This document shows positions 45,338-55,383 of a DNA stretch of 64,000 nt, in pieces (position 1 is the first letter of the stretch; each line of letters opens with the position of its first letter). The position numbers and the translations under genes were made by a program. Source of the stretch: Acidobacteriota bacterium (GTDB taxonomy: Bacteria; Acidobacteriota; Blastocatellia; RBC074). The notes below the pieces were generated by a model. It ran no database searches and was not told the origin of the DNA. It worked only from the letters and a program-made list of their open reading frames with translations. The DNA is taken from assembly GCA_016710075.1 (NCBI GenBank), contig JADJLO010000043.1, positions 124,001-188,000 on the forward strand, read 5' to 3'.

Positions 45338-46135
45338 TCAGTTAGACCTGTTCATTTCGATAGATTCATGGCCCTGAGTTTGTGCCGGTTCGCCCGCTTG
45401 ATGCGTAAATCCGTAATGTTCATCGACAGGTTTTGAGATGACATCTTGGACCCGCTGTCTCAAGGTTTCGACATCGTCTTTGGTCATGCCTTTAGTGTCT
45501 ATGGTGTCGTGCATATAAACGGTGATCTTCGAAGGATAGAGCATCCAGTCGCCCTTGCGGCTGAATTCGTATGCGCCGACGATGCTCATCGGAGCGATCG
45601 GGTAGCCGAACTGGATCGCCATTCTGAACACGCCGGGGTTGAATTTGCCGACTCGTCCAGTCGTCGTCCTTGACCCTTCGGCGAAGACGATAAGGCTGAC
45701 GCCTTTGTCGAGCGTTTCTTTCGTCAACTTCATCATGCGTTTGAAGGCCGACAGATTTCCTTCGGGAGGCACCGGGACATTGCCGAATCGCTTCATCATC
45801 CAGCCGTAGGCAGGGACTTTGAAGTGGGATTCGTGCTCAAGACCGCGCACAAACTGCGGAATCGCCGAATAGATGATGAATGCGTCCCAGATGTCGATGT
45901 GGTTGCAGACGAAGAAGCTGGTTCTCTCGCGGTCAAATCCCGGAGCATACTCAACCTCGAAGCTCACACCTGCCACGCGAAGGATGTTGCGAAAAAGCCA
46001 TCTCTGAGGCTTGTCGTTCCTTCGTGGGTCTATGAATATCCCCATGATTACCAGCATCGTGCATAACGGGAAGAAATGGATGATGCTCATCGTCCAGATG
46101 AAGATCGTGCGGATTATGTAGTAGAGCTTCTTCAT
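45338..46135 (-). CDS. 1-acyl-glycerol-3-phosphate acyltransferase (PlsC family)
   Basis: A 265-residue membrane-associated acyltransferase. An N-terminal hydrophobic hairpin is followed by CNHIDIWDAF (catalytic HxxxxD) and FAEGSRTTTG (substrate loop), then FKRMMKLTKETL. It would acylate lysophosphatidate or a related glycerolipid. The tail after about residue 235 is polar and non-conserved. AAGAGA precedes the start. It lies 9 bases after the diacylglycerol-kinase-like gene, suggesting joint transcription. Confidence 0.85.
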   Translation of the reverse strand: MKKLYYIIRTIFIWTMSIIHFFPLCTMLVIMGIFIDPRRNDKPQRWLFRNILRVAGVSFEVEYAPGFDRERTSFFVCNHIDIWDAFIIYSAIPQFVRGLEHESHFKVPAYGWMMKRFGNVPVPPEGNLSAFKRMMKLTKETLDKGVSLIVFAEGSRTTTGRVGKFNPGVFRMAIQFGYPIAPMSIVGAYEFSRKGDWMLYPSKITVYMHDTIDTKGMTKDDVETLRQRVQDVISKPVDEHYGFTHQAGEPAQTQGHESIEMNRSN

Positions 46136-46144
46136 AAGTTCTCT

Positions 46145-47055
46145 TCACACCATGACATTCAATGCCGACGGCAGGATGTCGAGACTCTCGCAATGGACGG
46201 TCATGACCTCGCCGTCGATCATGATGTCGATCGGCTCGTCGAAATCCAGGTCAATGTGCTTTGACCGCCCCGTCCAGATCAATGGATGGTGAATGTGCGA
46301 TCCGTCATAGCATTTCGGGAAGTTGCGTATGAAATCGAACCGGTCGGCGGACCAGCGAACTATATCGATATACCCATCCCCTGTTTCAGCATATGGCGCC
46401 AGCATCATGTTCCCACCCGTATATTTGCTGTTGTTGAATATCAACAGGGCTGTGTTCGGAGGATCTTTCTGCTCGACCCCGTCGAGCCTGAGTTTGAAGA
46501 TTCTCTTTTTGAAACTGGCAAGGCAGAGGACTACTGCCAGACCGTAACTTGCGGCTCCCAGGAACTTGAAGCGTCTGTTCGCCAGCATGCAGACATCGGC
46601 TACAAAACCCAGGCTGAGAATGTTGATGTAATAGATCTCCCCGGCTTTGTGTTTGAGTTTGATGACGTCGCATGGTTGCGAGCGGTTTTCGATGATTGCC
46701 TTGATGCCGAATTCAACTCCTTCATCGGTGAAGTCCTTGAGGAAGGAGTTGCCTGTGCCCAGCGGCAGAAATCCAAGCGTCGGGCGTTCCTCCTGCGGAC
46801 TCCATTCCAGGCTTCCGGAAAGAGCCCGTTGACCATCTCGAATGACGTTCCATCACCGCCAACGGCAAAAAATCTACGATAGCCGTTCTTGAACGCTTCT
46901 CTTGCCAGCTCCGTCGCATGTCCGGCTCGCTCCGTCATGGCGACATCGAATTCGATGCCTGAAGCGTGCAGGCGATCTATTGCAGGTCCCAGCAGTTTTG
47001 CGCATTTGCCGAAACCGGCAGCCGGATTGACTATTGCCAGTGTCTTCATGTTCAT
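46145..47055 (-). pseudogene. Diacylglycerol kinase-like lipid kinase, frameshifted
   Basis: The N-terminal frame (to about 46797) has TLAIVNPAAGFGKC and the nucleotide motif FAVGGDGTSFEMVNGLF. The continuing part is in another frame: ERPTLGFLPLGTGNSFLKD, then YINILSLGFVADVC, and ends NVMV* at 46145. Together they form a normal DAGK/sphingosine-kinase family protein of about 300 residues that would phosphorylate diacylglycerol or another lipid alcohol. One base is missing around 46785-46797 (in AGGAGGAA). The family assignment is strong; whether the lesion is real is not. Confidence 0.8.
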
Positions 47056-47091
47056 CAGGTCAATTGAAAAAATAGATTCCGAATATAGAAG

Positions 47092-47252
47092 AGATTACGA
47101 AACAGACGAAAATAGCCAAAATAAGAAGGTTCGTGAATCTCGATTATTTCGTCCCTCGAAATACATGATCCATCTTGCCCATTCACTGTCTGTAGTTTTT
47201 CGTTTGTTTCGTTTATTTCGTCTGTTTCGTAATCTATTTGTCTCGTAATCTC
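47092..47252. repeat. Inverted-repeat element bounded by GATTACGAAACAGACGAAA
   Basis: Left end 47092-47113 (AGATTACGAAACAGACGAAA) and right end 47196-47235 containing TTTCGTCTGTTTCGTAATCT, its exact reverse complement over 20 bases, preceded by CGTTTGTTTCG units. A further TCTCGTAATCTC at 47241-47252 runs into the stop codon of the ligase gene. It is the best-preserved copy of the family in the window. Confidence 0.8.
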
Positions 47253-48996
47253 ATAATTCCTTCAGCGCGCTTTGACGATCGAATTTCTGACGAATCTCTT
47301 CGGCAAGCGCATAACGTTTAATCTTCATCGATGCGGTGCGAGGGAAGTCGGAGTCCAGGGTGACATAGCCGCTGATGCGTTTGAAGTTCAGCAGTCTGCT
47401 GTTGCGACTGTTGAGTTGGTCGCGTAAAGCTTCGGTGAATTCCTGACCGGGTTCGAAGTTGAGGACAATGATCAGCTTTTCGCCGAGCATGGATCGTTCG
47501 GGCCAGATGTAGTTAGCGGCAAAGACGCAGAACTCCTTGACGGGGATCCCCTCAAAGGCGCTCTCGATATCTTCCGGATAGACGTTCTTGCCCTCTTCGG
47601 TGACGATCATGTTTTTCACCCGGCCGAAGAGCTGCAGGTGGCCTATCGAATCGAACCTGCCGAGGTCGCCGGTCAACAGCCATCCGTCGACAATGGTTTC
47701 GGCCGTCAATTCAGGATCATCGAGGTAGTGAGACATGATGGTTCTGCTCCGGACTGCGACCTGACCGATCCCGTCGGCATCCGGGTTGAGAATTTTGACT
47801 TCCATGCCGGGGAGCGGCTTGCCTACCGTATCGGCTCTGAAAGGGTTGAAATCATTGAGTGTGATGGCCGTGCCCGCTTCGGTCAGCCCGTATCCGTTGC
47901 CTACCTGGATTCCGAGATCGTAAAAAAACTGCAGCATCTTCGGATCGCTGAAAGCTCCGCCGGTGAAGACGGCCGTCAGTTCTCCTCCGAAGGCCGCATG
48001 CACTGGTTTGAGCAGCTTCCGGCTCAGATTCAGGTTCGGGCGCTTCCTCGTCAGCGCTTTATTGAGATCGACCAGTCTGTTGAAAATGAACCTTCTCAGC
48101 GGAGGCAGGTCTGCGAAGCGTTGTTCGAGACCCGCTTGTAGATTCTTGAGAATCAGGGGGACGAGTGCGACATAAGTGATCCTGTATTTCGGGAACGCTT
48201 CACGCACAAATTCGGGGCGCAAAGTTCTGAGGTGAACCACCGATGCGCCGCAGACAAAAGGGCCGATGAAGCCGACCATGAAATCTATGGCATGGTTTGT
48301 CGGCAGGATGCTCAGATATCTGACACCCGGCCAGAAGGGGTAGAGTGCAGTCAGCGATGAGCACTGTTCGAGATAGTTGTCGTGAGTCAGGATGCACCCT
48401 TTTGGCCGGCCTCCTGTTCCTGAGGAGTAGACGATGCAGGCCCAGTCGCTGCGTTTGCGCGGGATAAATGCAGGCTCGCCCTCCGATCGTGCATCTTCCC
48501 ATCGCAAGGCGCCTTTAAGATCGGCCTTTTTCGGAGCATCGGTGACGATCACGGTGCCGATATTCAGGCTTTCAAAATCGGCGGTCTGCGTGATCTCGCG
48601 CCAGATGTGGTATTCGGTGATCAGCACCTCGGCCATGCAGTGCCTGATGAGGGCTGCCTGCTCCGAAGCGGTCAACTTGTAGTCCAGAGGGACAAGGACT
48701 CCGCCTGAATGGAAAATCGCATATGCGGAGATTGGCCAGCGGGACTGGTTGGTCATGATGATCGCCGCGCGCGAATCGGCTTTGAAGCCTCTGGCCTGAA
48801 GAAAACCGGCCAGTGAGAGCGACATCTCCTTGAACTGTCGATACGTCAGCCGGTGATTCTCTCTCTCCCGATCGGCCTCGATCAGGCAAATTTCATCAGA
48901 GAATTTGTCGAGCGCTTCGCGCAGAGCCGACCCGAGGGATTCCTGCCTGCTCAGATCGATCATGACTACCTTGGGGTTCGATTTGCTGCTCATCAT
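47251..48996 (-). CDS. AMP-dependent fatty acyl ligase
   Basis: A 581-residue ANL enzyme. VYSSGTGGRPKGCILTHDN (P-loop, with Gly where most have Thr), VGNGYGLTEAG, LTGDLGRFDSIG and the C-terminal TASMKIKRY lysine motif are present. It is preceded by a free acyl carrier protein gene (7 bases away), so it may load fatty acids on that carrier rather than on CoA. The frame is intact, in contrast to several neighbours. Confidence 0.83.
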   Translation of the reverse strand: MMSSKSNPKVVMIDLSRQESLGSALREALDKFSDEICLIEADRERENHRLTYRQFKEMSLSLAGFLQARGFKADSRAAIIMTNQSRWPISAYAIFHSGGVLVPLDYKLTASEQAALIRHCMAEVLITEYHIWREITQTADFESLNIGTVIVTDAPKKADLKGALRWEDARSEGEPAFIPRKRSDWACIVYSSGTGGRPKGCILTHDNYLEQCSSLTALYPFWPGVRYLSILPTNHAIDFMVGFIGPFVCGASVVHLRTLRPEFVREAFPKYRITYVALVPLILKNLQAGLEQRFADLPPLRRFIFNRLVDLNKALTRKRPNLNLSRKLLKPVHAAFGGELTAVFTGGAFSDPKMLQFFYDLGIQVGNGYGLTEAGTAITLNDFNPFRADTVGKPLPGMEVKILNPDADGIGQVAVRSRTIMSHYLDDPELTAETIVDGWLLTGDLGRFDSIGHLQLFGRVKNMIVTEEGKNVYPEDIESAFEGIPVKEFCVFAANYIWPERSMLGEKLIIVLNFEPGQEFTEALRDQLNSRNSRLLNFKRISGYVTLDSDFPRTASMKIKRYALAEEIRQKFDRQSALKEL

Positions 48997-49002
48997 GTTA
49001 AA

Positions 49003-49245
49003 TCAGAGTCTCGCCTCAATCCTTTCAGCCAGCGTCCTGAAATCGGTGACTCCCTGGACTTCATAATCGGGAAGCTCCACCTTGAAGTGATTCTCGAGGC
49101 GCGTCAGCAGTTCGAGAGCCTGCAGGCTGTCGATGCCCAGCTTCTTGAAGAAATCGTCGTCAGGGGTGATATCTTCGCGCGAAACCTTGAAGTGAGTTGC
49201 GGCAAGAGTGAGTATTTCGTCAATTATCTCGTCAATCGTACGCAT
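49003..49245 (-). CDS. Acyl carrier protein
   Basis: An 80-residue acidic four-helix carrier with the phosphopantetheine site GIDSLQALELL (Ser in DSL). It resembles dedicated ACPs of secondary lipid pathways (FKKLGIDSLQ, LPDYEVQGVTDFRTLAER) more than housekeeping AcpP. It lies between the KAS III-like gene and the ligase and probably holds the acyl chain built or activated by them. Confidence 0.9.
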   Translation of the reverse strand: MRTIDEIIDEILTLAATHFKVSREDITPDDDFFKKLGIDSLQALELLTRLENHFKVELPDYEVQGVTDFRTLAERIEARL

Positions 49246-49267
49246 GGAAAAATAATACCTCGAAAAT

Positions 49268-50032
49268 TCAATATGCCCATCGGATGAGCATCGATCCTGA
49301 TGTGAAGCCGGCTCCGACAGCGGCCAGCAATGCCAGGTCGCCCTTCTTCAACTTGCCGGCTGCAATTGCGTCGCGGGTGGCAAGCGGAATCGTGCCTGCC
49401 GTCGTGTTTCCGTATTTATGAATGTTCTTGATGACCGGGCATGTTTAGATGAACTCCGCACGATCCGTCGATTTCGTGGTGATAATCGATTATCCCGCAA
49501 TCTTCACCTTCCTCGGTGGGTTCGAGCAGGACAGCTCCGGCGCCGTCTCCGAAAAGGATTATCGTGGCCCGGTCCTGCGGATCGACGATGCTGGTCATGA
49601 CGTCGGCGCCGATGACCAGCACTTTTTGTGTTTTCCGCTCTCGATAAACTGGGCGCCGGTTGTCAGGGCGTAGAGAAAGGACGAACAGGCTGCAGAGATA
49701 TCAAAACCCCAGGCTCGGGTGGCCCGGATTTTGTTCTGAACCACGCAGGCGGTCGAGGGAAAGAACATATCCGGCGTGACGGTTGCCACGATGATCAGTT
49801 CTATCTCATCAGCTTCGATCTGGCGCTGTCTGAGCAGATCCTCCACTGCTTTGACGGCAAGCTCGGATGTCGGCGTGCCTTTTTCGACCCAGTGCCTTTC
49901 ATGAATTCCGGTGCGCTCGACAATCCATTCGTGGGTGGTATCGACCAGTTGAGCCAGATCGTAATTGGTAACCACACGAGGGGGCACGTAACATCCAAGG
50001 GCTGTTATCTTGGCTCCAGGTTTAGGCATCAT
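49268..50032 (-). pseudogene. Beta-ketoacyl-ACP synthase III (FabH-like), frameshift plus internal deletion
   Basis: The N-terminal part is typical FabH: ITALGCYVPPRVVTN, TGIHERHW and the catalytic cysteine in SAACSSFLYAL. One A is missing from the run at 49623-49627, after which VIGADVMTSIVD and GDGAGAVLLEP follow in the next frame. At about 49432-49440 the sequence jumps from HLNMPG to KNIHKYGNTTAGTIP in yet another frame. Compared with the usual 320-330 residues, roughly 80 are absent, including the HQAN catalytic histidine; the NTTAGTIP asparagine remains. The gene cannot make an active condensing enzyme as written. Confidence 0.82.
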
Positions 50033-50080
50033 CTTTCTATTACTCCGTTGTATAAATAAATCGATTCTATATGAAATCTA

Positions 50081-50884
50081 TTATGGCAGATATGGATGAG
50101 AGTCGGAGCTCTCGACGAATTTTCTCAAGCCTGCTTCAACGGCAGGTTTGGTAAAAAGGTTGCAGAAAAGCTCTATCTCCTGGCGCAGTTCAGCGTAGGG
50201 GATCGTCTTGATGAATCGTTTGGCGACGATGCTTGTATCCCTGTCGAATTTCCCGATCTGAGCCGCGGTGAATCGGGCAACTCTGAGAGCCTCGCCCTCT
50301 CCGGTCACCTGGCTGACCAGCCCGGCCTGTTGAGCCTTGGAAGCATTGACGCTTCGGCCCGTCAGCAGCAGATCACGAACGATACCATTGCCCAGATCGC
50401 GCTTCAAACGCGGGATGCCGCCGAATCCTGGTATTAGACCGAGCCGGAGTTCAGGGAAGCAGAACCTTGCCATCTTGTCGGCTATGATCAGATCGGAGAT
50501 GAGTGCAAGCTCAAATCCTCCCCCGAAGGTCACGCCGTGAACTGCCGCGATCGTGGTCAGCGGCGAAGCGTCCAGTGTGTTCAGGACCCGATGTATCCGG
50601 TTGAGGAAATTGCGGACCAGCGGTTGAGCATTTTTGAAGCCGATCTCGTTCGCTCCGGTATAAAGTTCACGCAGATCCGCGCCTGCGCTGAATCCAGCCT
50701 TGACACGACTGTGGATGATCAGGGCATGCGCCTCGTCCTTTAACACCTCGTGCGCTGAGACGAATAACTCCAGCTCTTCAAGGGTTTTTAATCCTATCTC
50801 GTTGGCCGGTTCGCGATGAAGCGCCAGCTCGATGCAGCCGTCTTTCAACTCCCACGACAGGGTTTCACCGGTGAAGGTTTGCAT
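50081..50884 (-). CDS. Enoyl-CoA hydratase/isomerase family protein
   Basis: A 267-residue crotonase-fold protein. The oxyanion-hole loops AGFSAGADLREL and HGVTFGGGFELAL are clear; in the second, the catalytic-glutamate region reads FGGGFELALISD, and FPELRLGLIPGFGG provides the second acidic site. It may hydrate enoyl-CoA/ACP or act on another acyl thioester. It lies upstream of the fabH-like gene, 48 bases apart, within the lipid cluster. Confidence 0.85.
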   Translation of the reverse strand: MQTFTGETLSWELKDGCIELALHREPANEIGLKTLEELELFVSAHEVLKDEAHALIIHSRVKAGFSAGADLRELYTGANEIGFKNAQPLVRNFLNRIHRVLNTLDASPLTTIAAVHGVTFGGGFELALISDLIIADKMARFCFPELRLGLIPGFGGIPRLKRDLGNGIVRDLLLTGRSVNASKAQQAGLVSQVTGEGEALRVARFTAAQIGKFDRDTSIVAKRFIKTIPYAELRQEIELFCNLFTKPAVEAGLRKFVESSDSHPYLP

Positions 50885-50927
50885 GGTTATTTATCTTCTC
50901 CGCTGTCGATAATCAGATTATCTGTTT

Positions 50928-51116
50928 TCATCCTCGCTTTTTTTTCTTTTGCTCTTCCTCGTACCTCGACATCGATCCCCAGGCGAGCATGAACATTATG
51001 AAAAACACGAACAAAAACAGGAGAAAGACCAAACCGAGGATGAACAATTTCTTACCCTTTCTTTGAGAGATATATTTTCTCAAATTCCGTGGCGAAGGTT
51101 TGCGATATCGCATCAC
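50928..51116 (-). CDS. Small basic single-helix membrane protein
   Basis: 62 residues: a basic N-terminus, one strong membrane helix (KLFILGLVFLLFLFVFFIMF) and a charged tail (SRYEEEQKKKKRG). Its 5' part overlaps the end of the ligase gene by 65 bases in another frame, so the true start may be further in. Composition and position between two cluster genes make it plausible, but there is no family match that I recognise. Confidence 0.4.
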   Translation of the reverse strand: MMRYRKPSPRNLRKYISQRKGKKLFILGLVFLLFLFVFFIMFMLAWGSMSRYEEEQKKKKRG

Positions 51117-52711
51117 GTTTGAGTTTGCCGTTTGCCGTGAGGAGGCCGCTTTCGATTGTCAACGGCGCTTTGTCGATGTGATAAGCGTGAATCCGCTTGT
51201 AGTGCGGCAGACTGGGATTGACCTGAGCCAGCGCCTTATCCGCCTGTTCCGGGTGTGACATCGCCCGTGATCAGCGCGGTGAGAAAGCTGCGGCCATTGC
51301 CCATGACGACACACTGCTGCGCACCGGGAAGATTGAACAGCACCTTCTCTTCAATGGGTTCGGGAGCGATGTTATGACCGGAATTGAGGATGATCAGGTT
51401 CTTGATCCGGCCGATGATGGCCCAATTACCCTTCTCGTCGATCTCTCCCTGGTCGCCGGTGCGGAACCATTCGCCCGTCATCGTCCCGGCCGTGGCTTCA
51501 GGCTTGTTCCAGTAGCCTGCAAAAATGTTGGGGCCGCGCACCAGAACCTCATCGCCTTCTCCCAGCTTCATCTCGATGCCCGGAATCGCAGGCCCGACCC
51601 TGCCTGGCGTGTAATCTCTAGGGTCGTCCATGGTGCAGATGGCGGTCGTCTCAGTCAGTCCGTAGACCTGCAGGACGCTGATTCCCAGCATCTGGAAGAA
51701 AAGCTGAGTCTCTTTAGCCAGCGGAGCCGAACCGCAGATCAATGCCTTGAGATTCGGGCCGATCTTCTTTTTTACGGACGCGAAGATCAGTGTATTGGCA
51801 AGCGCCAGCCAGATGGAGCCCATACCTGCCGGTTTTCCCTCAAACCGGCGCAGCCAGGCTGCCTTGCCGTTGCGGTAGATCGCCTGAATCAATCCCGGCT
51901 TTTGAGCGATCTGGCCTTCGACTCCGGTGCGGATGCGTTCGAGTAGTGCGGGAACATTGAGGCAGTACTGCGGCGCCGCTGTTTTGAGCTCATCGGCCAG
52001 CTTGTTGAGATCTGTCGAGATCGACAGCAGGCTGTTGCGCGATAGACAGCTCAGAAGCAATATCCAGGATCCGGCAAAACAAAAGGGCAGGTAATGAAAA
52101 ACCCTGTCCGGGATCGTCGCCGTAGAACCGGCCATTAACTGATCGAGCCGCATTCCGGTGGAGGCGAGCATGAACGTGACGTTGCCAATGTTGAGCATCA
52201 CTCCCTTCGGTTCGCCTGAGGTGCCGGAAGTGTAAATGATCGTGATCACATCCGAATCCTTGAGACTGCCGGCCTCATCGCCGATCTCCGATGAGGCCGG
52301 CGTGGCAAAAATCTCATCGAAAGTCTTGAGCGCCGGCGTGTTTTCAGGCCAGTTTTCCCTGATTCCAGCTCTCAATGAATCGTCGCCACAGATGATCATT
52401 GAAGCGCCGCAATCCTTTAGCATGTTCACCAGTTCACCGGGAGCCTGGCGTGAATAGAGCGGAACAACGATGATTCCCTCAGCCATCAGCGCCAGATCCA
52501 TCGCCGCCCAGCGAAACCCGTTGTGAGCCAGCAGTCCGCATCGATCGCCTTTCTTCAAGCCGGATTTCCGGATGAATGAACGAGCGGACCTCGTCTGCGA
52601 AAGCAGCTCTGCGGCAGTGACTCCGACCAACCCCGTTTCGCGGACTTCCTGCAGAACCCTGCTGTCAGGATCCCTGCTCAATCGTTGAAAAATCTTCTCG
52701 ATGAAGTTCAT
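51052..52711 (-). pseudogene. Long-chain acyl-CoA/ACP ligase, frameshifted near the C-terminus
   Basis: Residues 1-491 encode an ANL ligase (YTSGTSGEPKGVMLN, VYGLTETTA, FRTGDQGEIDEKG). The frame then ends in DVTPGTGG*, while another frame continues EQADKALAQVNPSLPHYKR and ends with LTANGKLKRDAI, the expected C-terminal lysine block. An extra base in CCCGG at 51249-51253 explains it. The intact protein would be about 550 residues. Without its C-terminal 60 residues it would lack the lysine for adenylation. Confidence 0.82.
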
Positions 52712-52736
52712 GCGACCAACCTTTAAACGTGAATTC

Positions 52737-54163
52737 TTAATCCCGGGAATAATTCTCCAGCAACTTCTTCAGATTCGGGCTGAGAGGCGGCAGATAATCT
52801 TCCCAGCCCTGCAGGCCCTTGCGAATGGGGAAGTCCGGATAGCATTTCTGCAGGTGCTCTTCAAAAAACACTCCCATGCGGGCCATTACTTTGAGGTTTC
52901 TGGCTACCGTTTGACCGATGCCTTCCCTGATTCTTTCGCTCTCAGTGTTGAGCTTGCCGAGAATGATGACGAGTTTTTCTTCCAGATCGGGATCGTCCAC
53001 AGTCAGCAGCAGGTCGCTGTGACCTCGTTCGTGCATGAGATTTCTGATGCGCTCGTCCATGGTTACTCCGGCAGATGCCACCAGCGACGGCATGCAGGTG
53101 ACGATGCCATGATAACGCGAAGAGACCATCATCCTGCAGCTTCGCAGGATGCTCACAAGCTGGTACATATCGTAATCGCCCGATGAGATCACCGGAGCGC
53201 CGCCGAGCTTACCCGAGACCACGTGACAGGCTTCAGTATCAAGCTTCTCCATCGCCACCAGGACTACGAAAACACTATTTTCCTTTCTGAACCGATCGAC
53301 GGCCTTCGCGATCGAGGTCAGATAATGGTCGTAGGCTCGATCGACTTCAGCCCGGATTTATGGAAATAGACGGAACGGTAATGGCTTTCCTTGAATGCCC
53401 CTGTCATCGCCTTGGCCATGAATTTTGTGACGGAAGCCTTGACGGGCCACCAGAAAGGATTGATCGGGCAGACTACAAGGACGGGGCTGGTTCCGTCCCA
53501 TCCGATTTTGCGAAGTTCGGCCTCACCGTATTCGTTCGGGTTCGGCTCGAATGTCCATGCCGTGTCGGTGCCGAGCTCGGTCGATACTCCAAGATTTCCC
53601 AGGACTTCCTGAGATTCTGGATTCCTCGTGATGATCAGCGAATCCTTGCAGTATCTGGCGACCATTTTTTCCACCATTGGATCCATCTGCCCGGCTTCGG
53701 CGCCATATCCGACACTCAGTTTATTGCAGGCTGATGCTATTCCCAGCGATCCGACCATCATCGTCGTCAAGGCATTAGCGAATTTGCTCTTGAACATCGA
53801 GCCCTCGCACGCCACCACGCCGTCGAATTGCGGAACCTCTCGATAAAGCATGGGAGGGAAGATGTCCGGCAACCTCACCTGCTTCACGCCTGTGAAATAG
53901 CCTTTGGTCAGCTCAAAGTTCTGACTGAGCACACTGAAATCCGCCTTGTCTTCTCCGACAACGTGCCTGATCTGACGCAGCATCTCCTCGACACGAACGT
54001 CCGCGCCGGTGTTGCGCGTTCCATTGTAGCCGGTGAAGAGCAGTTTAAGGCTCTCTCCGGGCTGCCATCTCTTTCCCGCGCCCAGCATCCATTTAAACTT
54101 TGAGATTTCGATTAAACCGCTGACCCACGCTTCAAGAGCAAGATCCATGCTCATAAAATTCAT
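52737..54163 (-). pseudogene. Polysaccharide pyruvyl transferase family protein, frameshifted
   Basis: The first frame (54163-53318) begins MNFMSMDLALEAW and has KLLFTGYNGTRNTGADVRVEEML, GVVACEGSMFKSKFA and CKDSLIITRNPES, features of the CsaB-like pyruvyl transferase family, which add pyruvate from PEP to sugars. After the CCC/GGG run at 53351-53353, one base is missing and the other frame continues VDRAYDHYLTSIAKAVDRF, VSSRYHGIVTCMPSL (the conserved RYH) to 52737. Total length would be about 475. A glycolipid head-group modification is a possible role. Confidence 0.78.
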
Positions 54164-54242
54164 CCTCGATAATCAATAATAAATAATGCTTCAAAGCCGA
54201 TCATGAATTATTAGCCCACCGGCAATTGCCGCGAACATACTC

Positions 54243-55376
54243 TTACGCCTTTTTGCCATCCTCCGGCCAATCCTTGTATGGATAAGTGAAGTTGCCCTCC
54301 CTGCTGAATTTCAATAAAGGATAGCTGTAAGTGGAAAAAGGCGCGGGTTTCTTCCCGGTCTCGCCGGTGATCCGTGCATTGTCGAATACGGTGTTCCATA
54401 CCAGATAGGGAATGAACACCTTGAGGAGAGTGGCTCCATAACCGATCGAATTATTGCGCATGATACTGGCCAGCCAGTTATTAACGCTGGTGAAAGGTTT
54501 TTCAAGCCCCGGCAGATAGAGCGGACCGCTTTTGTTGCGCGCCTTTGAAAGGGCGTCGGTCAGCTCTCTGAATGTCTGTGAATCGGTCCCGGAAGAGAGA
54601 TGATAGATCTCGTGGTCGGGGTTATCCTTCTGATGGATGGTGACAATCGACTCGGCGACGAAATCCACATTGACGATGTCCAGTTTGTCCGACGGATTGA
54701 AGGGAAGAAAGGGAAGCCCTGCGAGGAAGACGAATGATCTGACCATGTCAAACTGGGTGGTTTGAGCAAAACGGCTGTCGCCCAGAATGATGCTTGGTCT
54801 GAATACCGTGTGAGACACATCAGGCAGCAGCTCGCTGACCATATGCTCGCAGAACTTCTTGGTCCTGGCATAAGGATCGTAATCCGTGCGGCTCCAGTCG
54901 AGCGCGCTGTCTTCAAGAACGACTTCATCGGTTCTGTGTCCGGCAATTGCGACCGTGCTGACGTCACTGAACCGTCGCAGTCCGTGATGATCCCTGGACG
55001 CCTGGGCCAGCGTGAGGACTTCCAGCGTCCCGCGCAGGTTGACGTTGAGACACGTCTTCTCGCTCTTCCGGTTCAGTGAGGCCGCGCAATGTATCACCGA
55101 ATCGGTCGTCTCGATCAGACGGCGGTAGTCGGCGTCTGAAAGACCGAATCTTTTGCCGGTCAGATCTCCTCTGAAAATACTGATCCTCGATTTGAGGTGA
55201 TCGTAAAAGCGCGGGAAATCGAGATGAATCTGCAACGCCCGCCAGAGTCGCAACTCCGCTTCTCGATCATCCTTCGCCCGAACCAGCAGATTTAAGCGGT
55301 CTTCGTGATTTTCCAGCAGCAGCGCCGCAACGTGTGCTCCGACATAACCGGTCGAGCCGGTCAGAAATATTGCCAT
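54243..55376 (-). CDS. Thioester reductase-like NAD(P)-dependent dehydrogenase
   Basis: A 377-residue extended SDR. FLTGSTGYVGAHV at the very start binds NAD(P); the active site is YDPYARTKKFCE (YxxxK) and STVAIAG supplies the serine. It belongs to the Lys2/thioester reductase (NAD-binding_4) group that reduces acyl thioesters to aldehydes, or to sugar/sterol dehydrogenase-like relatives. A second reductase of the same superfamily lies two genes upstream. Frame intact. Confidence 0.8.
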   Translation of the reverse strand: MAIFLTGSTGYVGAHVAALLLENHEDRLNLLVRAKDDREAELRLWRALQIHLDFPRFYDHLKSRISIFRGDLTGKRFGLSDADYRRLIETTDSVIHCAASLNRKSEKTCLNVNLRGTLEVLTLAQASRDHHGLRRFSDVSTVAIAGHRTDEVVLEDSALDWSRTDYDPYARTKKFCEHMVSELLPDVSHTVFRPSIILGDSRFAQTTQFDMVRSFVFLAGLPFLPFNPSDKLDIVNVDFVAESIVTIHQKDNPDHEIYHLSSGTDSQTFRELTDALSKARNKSGPLYLPGLEKPFTSVNNWLASIMRNNSIGYGATLLKVFIPYLVWNTVFDNARITGETGKKPAPFSTYSYPLLKFSREGNFTYPYKDWPEDGKKA

Positions 55377-55383
55377 ATCCAGC

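Noticed and set aside
47251..55376. Olefin (OleABCD) biosynthesis cluster
   Set aside because: KAS III, ligase and SDR are present, but the alpha/beta hydrolase OleB is missing and the KAS III looks like FabH.
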